Of a DNA stretch of 37,796 nt, positions 24,555 through 32,031 are shown piece after piece (the stretch's first letter is position 1; each line of letters opens with the position of its first letter). Location: assembly GCA_017647975.1 (NCBI GenBank), contig JAGCJL010000078.1, positions 1 to 37,796 of the forward strand. The letters run 5' to 3'. Made by a program: the position numbers and the translations under genes. Source of the DNA: Bacteroidaceae bacterium. Its GTDB lineage: Bacteria > Bacteroidota > Bacteroidia > Bacteroidales > Bacteroidaceae. Below the pieces are notes generated by a model. That model did no database searches and was not told the origin of the DNA. It saw only the letters and a program-made list of their open reading frames with translations.

Positions 24555-26336
24555 ATGAGCAATAAGATTCAGGAGAGATTGAAAAGCCTTCGTGCGTTCA
24601 TGCAGGATAACGGTATGGATGCCTTTATAATAGTTAGTAGTGATTCTCATAGCAGTGAGTATGTTGCCGATTGTTGGAAATCGCGTGAATGGATTTCGGG
24701 CTTTGATGGCTCTGCCGGAACGGTGGTGGTGACTATGGATAGTGCTGCATTATGGACCGATTCGCGTTATTGGCTTGCTGCTGAAAAACAGCTCGTAGGT
24801 TCCGGTGTGGAACTTATGAAAGACGGTGCTGTGGGTACACCAACCATTGCTGTTTGGTTGAAAGATTCTCTTGCCGAAGGTGCTGTTGTTGGCGTTGATG
24901 GCAGTGTGTGTTCTATTGCAGAGGTCAAGGCATGGAGTGACGAACTTTCTGCTTATGGAATACAGATTGATGCTTCCAAAGATCCTTTTTCTGTCATTTG
25001 GTGTAATCGTCCTGCAATTCCGAGTGGTAAAGCATTTGTTCTGCCGTTAGAATATTGTGGAGAGAAAGCTTCGTCTAAGATTGGGCGTTTGCGTGAGGCT
25101 CTTCTGCAGCTGGGAGCTGATGGAATGTTGGTCACAATGCTTGACGAGGTGGCATGGCTGACAAATCTCCGAGGTAATGATGTGGAGTATAATCCGGTAG
25201 TGGTGTCTTATATGCTTGTCACAGCAGCCGATGCAATACTTTTTATAAATGATGAGAAATTGACCGATGAGGTAAGAACTCATTTGAATGAAAATAATAT
25301 AACGGTTGCACCATATGCTGCGGTGTGGGATGTCTTAGAATCATATTCTCACGAAACTATAATTGTTCAACCCAATCGTTGTAACCGTGCTGTACTTGAA
25401 AGGTTAAATAATGAATGTTTCCCTCTTTTCAAAGACTCTCCCGTTGCCTTGATGAAAGCAGTGAAGAATGAAACAGAGATTGCCGGCTTCAAAAAGGCTA
25501 TGCTTAGCGAGGGTGTTGCTATGGTGAAATTGTTGCATTGGCTCAGAAATGCGGTTCAGAATGGTAATATATCTGAACTTGATGTCGATGCCAAACTGAC
25601 TGAATATCGTTCTGCAGATACAACTTTTAAGGGTTTGAGTTTCTCTACTATCGCCGCTTATGGTGCTAATGGTGCAATAGTTCATTATGAACCAACTCTA
25701 CAAGAGTATTCTCTCCTTGAACCAAAAGGTTTTCTTTTACTTGATTGTGGCGGGCAATATCTCAATGGAACAACAGATGTTACTCGAACAATTCCGCTTG
25801 GCGAACTGACACAAGAAGAAAAAGAGGATTATACACGTGTTCTGCGTGGTCACATTTCGCTTGCTATGGCTAAATTCCCTAAGGGTACATGTGGTACACA
25901 ACTGGATGTGTTGGCTCGTCAGTGGTTGTGGCAGGCTGGTGAAAATTATCTGCATGGAACAGGACATGGTGTCGGACATTTCCTGAATGTACACGAAGGT
26001 CCCCATCAGATAAGAATGAATAATATGCCGGCTCATCTTGTTCCTGGAATGACTGTAACAAATGAACCGGGTCTATACAAGGCCGGTCGTCATGGCATAC
26101 GCATAGAGAATACAATGCTTGTAACTGATTATTGTAATAGTGAATTTGGATTGTTTTATGCTCTTGAGCCGTTGACAATCGTACCTATTGATAAGAGTGC
26201 AATCCTTCCGGAGCTGCTTGGTGATGATGCTCGTATCTATTTGAATGAGTATCACTCTATGGTGTATGAAAAACTTTCTCCTTTCTTTGAAGGCGAGCTT
26301 CTTGATTTCTTGAAGGAGGCTTGTGCTGCTATTTGA
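24555..26336 (+). CDS. Aminopeptidase P family (M24B) Xaa-Pro aminopeptidase
   Basis: 593 residues from the ATG at 24555 (MSNKIQERLKSLRAFM). Three domains: two creatinase-like N-terminal domains (about 1-300) and the pita-bread catalytic domain (about 310-530), plus the C-terminal extension (ALEPLTIVPID.. to the end) seen in the long eukaryote-like APP1 form. The dinuclear metal ligands are visible in LLDCGGQYLNGTTDVTRT (two Asp), HGTGHGVGHFLNVHEGP (His), NEPGLY (Glu) and GIRIENTMLV (Glu). It removes N-terminal residues preceding proline and has no signal peptide, so it is cytosolic. It complements the exported DPP IV in proline-peptide use. An upstream ATG at 24519 would add 12 residues but lies in the promoter. 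Confidence 0.92.
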   Translation: MSNKIQERLKSLRAFMQDNGMDAFIIVSSDSHSSEYVADCWKSREWISGFDGSAGTVVVTMDSAALWTDSRYWLAAEKQLVGSGVELMKDGAVGTPTIAVWLKDSLAEGAVVGVDGSVCSIAEVKAWSDELSAYGIQIDASKDPFSVIWCNRPAIPSGKAFVLPLEYCGEKASSKIGRLREALLQLGADGMLVTMLDEVAWLTNLRGNDVEYNPVVVSYMLVTAADAILFINDEKLTDEVRTHLNENNITVAPYAAVWDVLESYSHETIIVQPNRCNRAVLERLNNECFPLFKDSPVALMKAVKNETEIAGFKKAMLSEGVAMVKLLHWLRNAVQNGNISELDVDAKLTEYRSADTTFKGLSFSTIAAYGANGAIVHYEPTLQEYSLLEPKGFLLLDCGGQYLNGTTDVTRTIPLGELTQEEKEDYTRVLRGHISLAMAKFPKGTCGTQLDVLARQWLWQAGENYLHGTGHGVGHFLNVHEGPHQIRMNNMPAHLVPGMTVTNEPGLYKAGRHGIRIENTMLVTDYCNSEFGLFYALEPLTIVPIDKSAILPELLGDDARIYLNEYHSMVYEKLSPFFEGELLDFLKEACAAI

Positions 26337-26341
26337 AACGA

Positions 26342-27121
26342 ATGAAAAGGGTAGCGGTATATATTCTTTTTCTTCCTCTGCTTCTTTCGTGTGTGACGCA
26401 GCGGGTTGTCACAGAACCCGAACTTATAGCACATGCGGGAGGAGGGCTGGATGGATATGTATATACCAACTCATGTGAGTCTTTGGAAAAGGCTGTTGCT
26501 GCCGGATATAAGTATATAGAGCTTGATTTAATAATGACTTCGGACAGTGTGCTTGTCGCAGCCCATTCATGGGATACATTCAATCGTATAACAGGATGTG
26601 CATATAAAGGCGATGAGGCTCCCGCTTTTTCTGATTTCGTTTCACGTAGAATACATGGACGTTATACTCCATTAACAGCCGATAGCATAAATCGTTTCTT
26701 TTTAAGTAATCCAGAACTTTATCTTGTAGTCGATAAGACATCCTCTCCCCGTGTGTTGGAGCAGTACTTCCCTGATTTGAAAAATAGAATGGTGGTGGAG
26801 GCTTTTAGTTACGATGATTATTCTACTCTTGTTGAGAAGGGGTATTATCGTGTTCTTTATTCTTGTATGGCGAGTGATTTGAATAGGGCGTTAATGAGAA
26901 ATCTCTTATTTCATGGACTCTTTAAAGGTAAGCGTATAGAGTGGTTGGCTCTACATACAAGTGTATTGAATCATCCCTTTTTCAAGTTGTTGAATAAAAC
27001 GCGTTATTTCGATATAGCTCTGTTTACAGTGGATAATTACGATGATATTCTGGAGGAATATCGCTCAAGGGCTGCCATGATTTATACAAACACCCTGCTT
27101 GTTGGGCAGGGTGCTGAATGA
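26342..27121 (+). CDS. GDPD-like (glycerophosphodiester phosphodiesterase fold) lipoprotein
   Basis: 259 residues from the ATG at 26342 (MKRVAVYILFLPLLLSC, lipobox Cys17); an upstream ATG in frame would spoil the signal peptide. The PI-PLC/GDPD TIM-barrel signature is partly kept: H31 (IAHAGG, where GDPD has HRG), S/E around TNSCES, E60 and D62 (YIELDL), and H75 (VAAHSWD). The change of HRG to HAG and the loss of the usual 'EN' sugar-binding pair suggest a divergent substrate. It lies 5 bases after the aminopeptidase P stop and is probably co-transcribed. Likely periplasmic or outer-membrane phosphodiester hydrolase; substrate unknown. Confidence 0.75.
   Translation: MKRVAVYILFLPLLLSCVTQRVVTEPELIAHAGGGLDGYVYTNSCESLEKAVAAGYKYIELDLIMTSDSVLVAAHSWDTFNRITGCAYKGDEAPAFSDFVSRRIHGRYTPLTADSINRFFLSNPELYLVVDKTSSPRVLEQYFPDLKNRMVVEAFSYDDYSTLVEKGYYRVLYSCMASDLNRALMRNLLFHGLFKGKRIEWLALHTSVLNHPFFKLLNKTRYFDIALFTVDNYDDILEEYRSRAAMIYTNTLLVGQGAE
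27091..27113 (+). terminator. Possible terminator at the end of the GDPD-like gene
   Basis: CACCCTGC (27091-27098) pairs with GCAGGGTG (27106-27113), inside the last codons. A T-rich stretch follows only after about 20 bases (27127-27138), in the 14-base gap to the convergent FHA gene. It may act as terminator, weakly supported. Confidence 0.3.
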
Positions 27122-27135
27122 TAATATCGTTATTT

Positions 27136-27633
27136 TTATTCTTCGCCGTTAGGAGTGTGCAAGATGAGTGTGGTTGCACCTAATGTGATTATAGCTCCAT
27201 CTTCAATGAGCAGACGCTCTCGGTTACCAAGTATGCGATTCATTACAAATGTTCCGGTAACGCTTTGGTTATCTCGTATAGTATATTTGAGTTCGCCCGA
27301 ATAGTCTCGCTTTACGTTTATGATACAATGTCTTCGGTCCATACTTGGGTCGCTCGTCTCAATAGGGTGGGAGATTACAGTTCCTTTATTGTAACGGCCC
27401 AACATGTTGTCGCCTTCACAGAGAGGTATAATCTGCTTGAAACAGAATGTATTTTCTATGACTACTACATGACCGAAATCTTCGGTGCTGATATCGTCTT
27501 CGGTCTCTCCAATGCGTATTGTAAAACTTTTACGACATTGTTCGCACTCGAAAACCAATGACTGGCCCATTTTATATCCTGTTGAGTCAAAGTCTATGGC
27601 ATGGTCACATTTAGGACATATAATCTTGCTCAT
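27136..27633 (-). CDS. Zinc-ribbon plus FHA domain protein
   Basis: 165 residues. The N-terminal zinc ribbon has CxxC pairs C6/C9 (CPKC) and C30/C33 (CEQC). An FHA phosphothreonine-binding domain covers about 60-160, with the conserved G79-R80 (MLGRYN), S97 and R101-H102 (DPSMDRRH) and the N122-x-x-x-x-G127-T128 (DNQSVTGTF) positions. FHA domains bind phospho-Thr peptides, so a Ser/Thr kinase partner is expected elsewhere; none is in the window. It starts 6 bases after the HU-SPOR gene stop and so is the second gene of a two-gene unit. Cytosolic: no signal or TM segment. Confidence 0.85.
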   Translation of the reverse strand: MSKIICPKCDHAIDFDSTGYKMGQSLVFECEQCRKSFTIRIGETEDDISTEDFGHVVVIENTFCFKQIIPLCEGDNMLGRYNKGTVISHPIETSDPSMDRRHCIINVKRDYSGELKYTIRDNQSVTGTFVMNRILGNRERLLIEDGAIITLGATTLILHTPNGEE

Positions 27634-27639
27634 TGAGTA

Positions 27640-28647
27640 TTAGTGTGTAAGAACCCACGCGTCGGGGAATATGTTTTTTATTTCATTAAGGGCTTTTGAT
27701 GCGTCTGATGATGACTCGTAATCTCCAATAGAAATACGATGTCTTCCATTACCCTCTACAACTTTATAGTCGGTTTTATGTTTTGCCGACAACTCTCTTA
27801 TTGCAAGTTCGGCATTCTTTGCATTAGGTGAACTTGCAACAATTATAGAGTATATTTTCTTGTTTGTTTGCGGAACAGGTGTAATCTCTTCTGCTGTTTC
27901 AATAACATCAACAGTGGTTGCAACCTCTTCAATCTTTGTTTCTACAATTTCTTCTGTTTTTACAGTAATGATATTTTCTGTTACTGTATCTTCAACAGGA
28001 GTGATATTGTAAACAACATCCTCTGCAGGTTGCTCTTTTTCTACAATGACATGTTTTGCGATATTCTCTTTTGGAGATACAATTGCCAATGAAGCCTGCA
28101 TTCCCGGTTCGTAAGCCTTGTCGCTGACAGGTGTTACAAAGAAGAATGTTAATATGGCTGCAACTGCAACAGCAACATAACGACTGAAATCGCGACGCTT
28201 GATAACAATCTCTTTTTGGCTTATTTCACTCAATGGTTGTATAGCCAATGGCTCAAGTCCAAAATAATATGGGTCATCAATACTGCATTCCGAAACAGAA
28301 AAGGATATCTCTCCATTGATGTTCATGGAGAATGTCCCTATATTGCCAAAACAGACTTCTCCCTTTTTTGCAAGCATCTTGTTGAACTGCTTGATATCTT
28401 TTGATAGGCGGTTTTCGGCTTCGTTGTATGACAAATTGCCTTCTGCCATGTATTCCGACAAAAGTTGGGAATCGTCGATTTTTATTTGTGGGTTGAAGCC
28501 GATAGTGCGGTGTGGTGGTGTGAAAATATAATCCTCTGCATTGTAAGATGCAGGGATTTCGTGTGCTAACAATGCACCCACACCGGGGATTATCACACAC
28601 TTGTTGTACGCAATCAGCCTTGTTGTATGTTTTACCAAATTTTCCAC
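27640..28647 (-). CDS. HU-like (CCDC81) / transmembrane / SPOR protein
   Basis: 335 residues. Residues 1 to about 115 resemble the HU/CCDC81-type DNA-binding-like fold (HTTRLIAYNKCVIIPGVGALLA, then GEVCFGNIGTFSMN..GEISF). One TM helix is at 157-174, then a Val/Glu/Thr-rich extracytoplasmic linker (about 185-262) and a C-terminal SPOR domain (about 265-335; IYSIIVASSPNAKNAELAIRELSAK..YKVVEGNGRHRISIGDYES). SPOR domains bind denuded peptidoglycan at division sites, so the protein may link nucleoid and septum. The start is GTG at 28647: an in-frame stop lies just upstream and no Met follows until residue 67. The -7 promoter box ends only four bases before the GTG, suggesting a leaderless transcript. 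Confidence 0.85.
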   Translation of the reverse strand: MENLVKHTTRLIAYNKCVIIPGVGALLAHEIPASYNAEDYIFTPPHRTIGFNPQIKIDDSQLLSEYMAEGNLSYNEAENRLSKDIKQFNKMLAKKGEVCFGNIGTFSMNINGEISFSVSECSIDDPYYFGLEPLAIQPLSEISQKEIVIKRRDFSRYVAVAVAAILTFFFVTPVSDKAYEPGMQASLAIVSPKENIAKHVIVEKEQPAEDVVYNITPVEDTVTENIITVKTEEIVETKIEEVATTVDVIETAEEITPVPQTNKKIYSIIVASSPNAKNAELAIRELSAKHKTDYKVVEGNGRHRISIGDYESSSDASKALNEIKNIFPDAWVLTH

Positions 28648-28651
28648 GAAG

Positions 28652-28682
28652 CAAATTTAATAAAAAAAATGCTTGTGGCAAT
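28652..28682 (-). promoter_or_regulatory. Promoter of the HU-SPOR/FHA unit
   Basis: Minus strand: -33 ATTG (plus 28679-28682), 19-base spacer, -7 TAAATTTG (plus 28652-28659), an exact TAnnTTTG. The expected start site, about 5 bases past the box, coincides with the GTG at 28647. Confidence 0.6.
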
Positions 28683-28731
28683 TGCTTTTTATGAAAAAAG
28701 AAAATATTTGTGATAAACAGTTGTGATTTTA

Positions 28732-28762
28732 TTTGTTATGCTCTTTTTTTTATATATTTTTG
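28732..28762 (+). promoter_or_regulatory. Promoter of the APH-fold kinase gene
   Basis: -33 TTTG at 28732-28735, 19-base spacer, -7 TATTTTTG at 28755-28762: a full consensus match. Leader about 33 bases to the ATG at 28801. Confidence 0.65.
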
Positions 28763-28800
28763 CCATAAATGATTTTGAATAACTTTTAAATACTACACCA

Positions 28801-29874
28801 ATGAACACAATTGTTTCTCAGTTTAGCATTCAAGGTAATGTAGCTGAAGTTGCTCCTTTGGGCAACGGTCTTATCAATACAACTTATCGTGTAAGAACCG
28901 AAGGTGATGCTCCCGATTATGTATTGCAGCACGTGAATAATGCAATTTTCCCCGATGTGGATATGCTTATGAACAATATTGTTGCTGTAACAGAACATAT
29001 TCACGGCAAACTTGAGGCTGCAGGTGCTGATGATATCAGCCGCAAGGTATTGAAGTTTGTCCCTACAAAAGATGGCAAATATTATCATTTCGATGGTGAG
29101 AAATATTGGCGTGTAATGGAGTTTATTCCCGATACAGAGTCAATGACAGCTGTAACTCCTGAGACATCATACATCGTAGGTGAAACATTTGGTAATTTCC
29201 AAGCAATGCTTGCTGATATCCCTGTTCAGTTAGGTGAAACAATTAAGGATTTCCACAATATGGAATTCCGCTTGAAGCAACTTCGTGAGGCTGTTGCAGA
29301 GAATAAGGCCGGTCGTCTTGCTGAAGTTCAGTGGCTTGTTGACGAACTTGAGAAGCGTGCAGAGGAGATGTGCAAGGGTGAGCGTATGCATCGTGAGGGC
29401 GTTTTGCCAAAGCGTATCTGCCACTGTGACACAAAGGTTGATAACATCTTGTTCGACAAGGAGGGTAACGTACTTTGCGTAATTGACCTTGATACAGTGA
29501 TGCCAAACTTTATATTCTCTGACTTTGGTGACTATTTGCGTTCAGCAGCCAATACCGGTAAAGAGGATGATAAGGATCTTGATAATGTAAACTTCAATAT
29601 GGAAATCTTTAAGTCTTTTGCTAAGGGTTACTTGAAGTCTGCTGCATCATTCATTACTCCTGTTGAGGTTGAGAACTTGCCATACGCTGCAGCTCTCTTC
29701 CCCTACATGCAGACAGTACGTTTCTTGGCCGATTATATCAATGGCGATACATATTACAAGATACAGTATCCCGAGCATAACCTTGTTCGCTCAAAAGCAC
29801 AATTCAAGTTGTTGCAGAGCGTTGAGGCACATCAGGCCGAAATGCAGGCTTTCATTGCTGAGGTTTTGAAGTGA
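28801..29874 (+). CDS. APH-fold phosphotransferase, probable N-acetylhexosamine/amino-sugar kinase
   Basis: 357 residues of the aminoglycoside/choline-kinase fold. The N-lobe has the nucleotide-loop-like LGNGLINTTYRV and YVLQHVN. The C-lobe has the catalytic loop HCDTKVDN (H208, D210, N215) and the metal-binding VIDLDTV (D229/D231). COG2334-type members include NahK, which makes N-acetylhexosamine 1-phosphate, and AmgK, the anomeric MurNAc/GlcNAc kinase. Some databases label Bacteroides homologues as 'mucin desulfatase', a carry-over name not supported by the fold. Antibiotic resistance is unlikely given the family branch. It has its own full-consensus promoter and strong terminator. It lies convergent to a transporter/MurK-like operon, which supports an amino-sugar substrate by context only. 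Confidence 0.75.
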   Translation: MNTIVSQFSIQGNVAEVAPLGNGLINTTYRVRTEGDAPDYVLQHVNNAIFPDVDMLMNNIVAVTEHIHGKLEAAGADDISRKVLKFVPTKDGKYYHFDGEKYWRVMEFIPDTESMTAVTPETSYIVGETFGNFQAMLADIPVQLGETIKDFHNMEFRLKQLREAVAENKAGRLAEVQWLVDELEKRAEEMCKGERMHREGVLPKRICHCDTKVDNILFDKEGNVLCVIDLDTVMPNFIFSDFGDYLRSAANTGKEDDKDLDNVNFNMEIFKSFAKGYLKSAASFITPVEVENLPYAAALFPYMQTVRFLADYINGDTYYKIQYPEHNLVRSKAQFKLLQSVEAHQAEMQAFIAEVLK

Positions 29875-29883
29875 TATTTTATT

Positions 29884-29921
29884 AAAAGAATGGGCGGTCA
29901 AATTTGACCGCCCATTCTTTT
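29884..29921 (+). terminator. Terminator after the APH-fold kinase gene
   Basis: Arms 29884-29899 and 29906-29921 (16 bp; with the central AAATTT the whole is a 38-bp perfect palindrome), core tgggcggtc/gaccgccca, followed by TTTT. Starts 9 bases after the stop. Confidence 0.85.
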
Positions 29922-30059
29922 TTATTGTAGTTTTGATTTTTTAAGAATTATCGTTTGCCCGATATTATAGGGAAATATTACTGATGCAAAGTTAACGCAT
30001 CACTAATATTAATGAAACTTTAAAAAAGTTTTTATTTGAAGCCTGTTATTAAAAAGACA

Positions 30060-30087
30060 GCATGTCCTCGGGTACCCGAGGACATGC
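30060..30087 (-). terminator. Terminator after the FKBP lipoprotein gene
   Basis: 28-bp perfect palindrome with no built-in loop (centre GGTACC). On the minus strand it is followed by TGTCTTTTTAA, a proper U-tract, and it lies 21 bases past the FKBP stop codon. The 29922-30059 stretch between the two convergent terminators contains no gene. Confidence 0.8.
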
Positions 30088-30108
30088 ATGCTGAATTTGT
30101 GTTGTTGC

Positions 30109-31143
30109 TTATTTGCCGTTTACTTCGAGAAGCTCAACATCGAAGCGAAGTGCTGCATTAGGAGCAATGTCACGGCCTGTACCTCTCTCACCGTATGCAA
30201 GTTCTGAAGGAATCCACAATGTGATCTTGCCACCCTTGCCAATGAGTTTCATACCCTCGGTCCAGCCTTTGATAACCTGGTTCAAACCAAATTCGATAGG
30301 GTTGTCAACGCCTTCTGCTTCGGGCTGATAATTCTTTATCATTGCCTGACGTTCTGCGGGCATATCGTTCCAACGGTTTGAATCAAATACCTTGCCGTAG
30401 CATGTTCTACCTGTATATAGAACCTTTACTTTGTCCTCATCGTTTACAGGCATGATAGAACTGTCACCAGCGTTCTCTATTATATAAACAATACCTGATT
30501 CAGTTACTTTTGCACCTTTTTTATTTGCCATTTTTGCCAACCATTCTGATGACTCCTGTTTGTTTGTTTCGGGGATTACAACAGTGTAGTAGTTCTCCAT
30601 GAACTGCATACCCTGATTCTGGTCAATTTTAGCCTCACCATTGTGTACATCCTCTATTGCAGCCAAAATCCAGTTAAGTTCAAGTGGAAGGCCTGCTTCG
30701 TTGATGCTATAACCAATGTTGGCACCAAGAATTGTTGATGCAATCTTCTTCTCTGCTGCAGTCTCAAAAACTTCAGTCATGCCGGTTGAATCCTTCATGG
30801 CTGCCATAACTCTTTCTCTGATGCTTGGTCCAAGGTATTTCTGACCAAGTTCGTTAATTGTCTCTTTAGAGATTTTTTCGCCTTCAACCTTAACCTCTGC
30901 ACCCGATTTTGCGGTTTTCTTGAATGTAGAAACAATTACATCATAATCAGCCTTAAGCTGTGGCATTATGCCTTGCTCAATGTTCTGTGCGATATCTGTA
31001 CCGATGATATAAGAAAGAGTATCAAGATTCTTTTTGTCACCGTCGGTAACTCCTTTTGCTTTCAAGTAGTCATTTGAACTACCGCATGATGCCATGAACA
31101 TTGTTGTGGCACATGCAATGATTGTAAATACAGTTTTTTTCAT
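30109..31143 (-). CDS. FKBP-type peptidyl-prolyl isomerase lipoprotein
   Basis: 344 residues. Signal peptide with lipobox MASC (Cys20). The N-terminal FKBP_N dimerisation domain spans about 30-200 (KKNLDTLSYIIGTDIAQNIEQG, repeated as ASTILGANIGYSINEAG), and the catalytic FKBP_C domain about 240-342 (KVLYTGRTCYGKVFDSN..FGLNQVIKGWTEGMKLIGKGGKITLWIPSELAYGERG). Active-site aromatic and Asp positions (Y, F-D, W, Y) are retained, so isomerase/chaperone activity at the outer membrane or periplasm is likely (FkpA/Mip-like). Within FKBP_N the 'SYIIG' and 'GYSIN' halves look like an internal duplication, a known feature in Bacteroidetes. Third gene after the transporter and kinase, 9 bases behind the kinase. 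Confidence 0.92.
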   Translation of the reverse strand: MKKTVFTIIACATTMFMASCGSSNDYLKAKGVTDGDKKNLDTLSYIIGTDIAQNIEQGIMPQLKADYDVIVSTFKKTAKSGAEVKVEGEKISKETINELGQKYLGPSIRERVMAAMKDSTGMTEVFETAAEKKIASTILGANIGYSINEAGLPLELNWILAAIEDVHNGEAKIDQNQGMQFMENYYTVVIPETNKQESSEWLAKMANKKGAKVTESGIVYIIENAGDSSIMPVNDEDKVKVLYTGRTCYGKVFDSNRWNDMPAERQAMIKNYQPEAEGVDNPIEFGLNQVIKGWTEGMKLIGKGGKITLWIPSELAYGERGTGRDIAPNAALRFDVELLEVNGK

Positions 31144-31152
31144 TTTTATAAA

Positions 31153-31992
31153 TTATTTTGATTTATGATATTTAATAAGTCCTTCCATTGGGCTTTCGAC
31201 AATTTTGCCTATTGAAAGTCCAAGACTTTCAGCAGTCTCTCTAATTTCTGTTTCAAAATTCATACCCACACCCCCTACAACGTGTATTGGTAACCAAGAA
31301 CGGCGGTAAACCATTGTGTTTCGTTGGAAAAATTGTGTAAAACAGTGCTTAAGAAGCATTTTGATTTCAAGTTGCTCTTTGTTCTCATATAAGAACGGAG
31401 TAAAACTTGCCAACCAACGGTTGGGTAGTGTGCTGTGATATACACGTTCAAGTATTCCGGCAACATCAAGATTGTATTGTGTCATGAATTTCTCACGCAA
31501 CTCCTTTGGTAACTGTTTTTTCAGACAATCGCTGACGAGTTGTCGGCCAAGATGGGCACCGCTGCCTTCATCTCCAAGGATATAACCAAGCGACGGGGTG
31601 TTCTCCACTATCTTTTCTCCATCGAAAAGACATGAATTGGAGCCTGTACCTATTATACACACGATACCCTCCTCATGTCCGCACATGGCACGTGCGGCGG
31701 CAAGAAGGTCGCTTGCAATGTGTATGTCCTTTGTTGGGAAAATAAGCTCTAGTGCTGTTCTCATTCTAGTGATTGCATTGTCATAGCCACATCCTGCACC
31801 ATAGAAATATATGGTTTTGGGTGCATCAACATCAATATTCCCTTTTAATTCGTTTGATAATATCTCCAGAATTTCTTCGCTACTTTGTTGTGCGGGGTTT
31901 AGTCCTTGTGTCTTGGCTCTGGCAACAATTTCAGTTCCATCATAAAGAACCCAATCGGTTTTTGTAGAGCCACAATCAGCAATCAGTATCAT
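31153..31992 (-). CDS. BadF/BadG/BcrA/BcrD-type amino-sugar kinase (NagK/MurK-like)
   Basis: 279 residues of the ASKHA sugar-kinase fold. The phosphate-1 loop is DCGSTKTDW (6-14), the phosphate-2 region CIIGTGSNSCLFDG, then GYILGDEGSGAHLGRQ, and the adenosine motif VVGGVGMNF near the C-terminus. This subgroup includes N-acetylglucosamine kinase and MurK, which phosphorylates MurNAc and GlcNAc. It lies 39 bases downstream of an AmpG/MurT-like transporter gene, fitting uptake followed by phosphorylation of a cell-wall sugar. The MurQ etherase that would act next on MurNAc-6-P is not in the window. A TATCTTTA box at plus 32012-32019 might give it its own promoter, weakly. Confidence 0.8.
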   Translation of the reverse strand: MILIADCGSTKTDWVLYDGTEIVARAKTQGLNPAQQSSEEILEILSNELKGNIDVDAPKTIYFYGAGCGYDNAITRMRTALELIFPTKDIHIASDLLAAARAMCGHEEGIVCIIGTGSNSCLFDGEKIVENTPSLGYILGDEGSGAHLGRQLVSDCLKKQLPKELREKFMTQYNLDVAGILERVYHSTLPNRWLASFTPFLYENKEQLEIKMLLKHCFTQFFQRNTMVYRRSWLPIHVVGGVGMNFETEIRETAESLGLSIGKIVESPMEGLIKYHKSK

Positions 31993-32031
31993 AGTTTAAA
32001 TTATTATTTCGTAAAGATACTTCAATTTTTT

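Noticed and set aside
28801..29874. APH-fold protein considered as an aminoglycoside-resistance gene or as 'mucin desulfatase'
   Set aside because: The sequence belongs to the COG2334-like sugar/choline-kinase branch. Core-genome context and full housekeeping promoter do not suggest acquired resistance, and there is no sulfatase motif.
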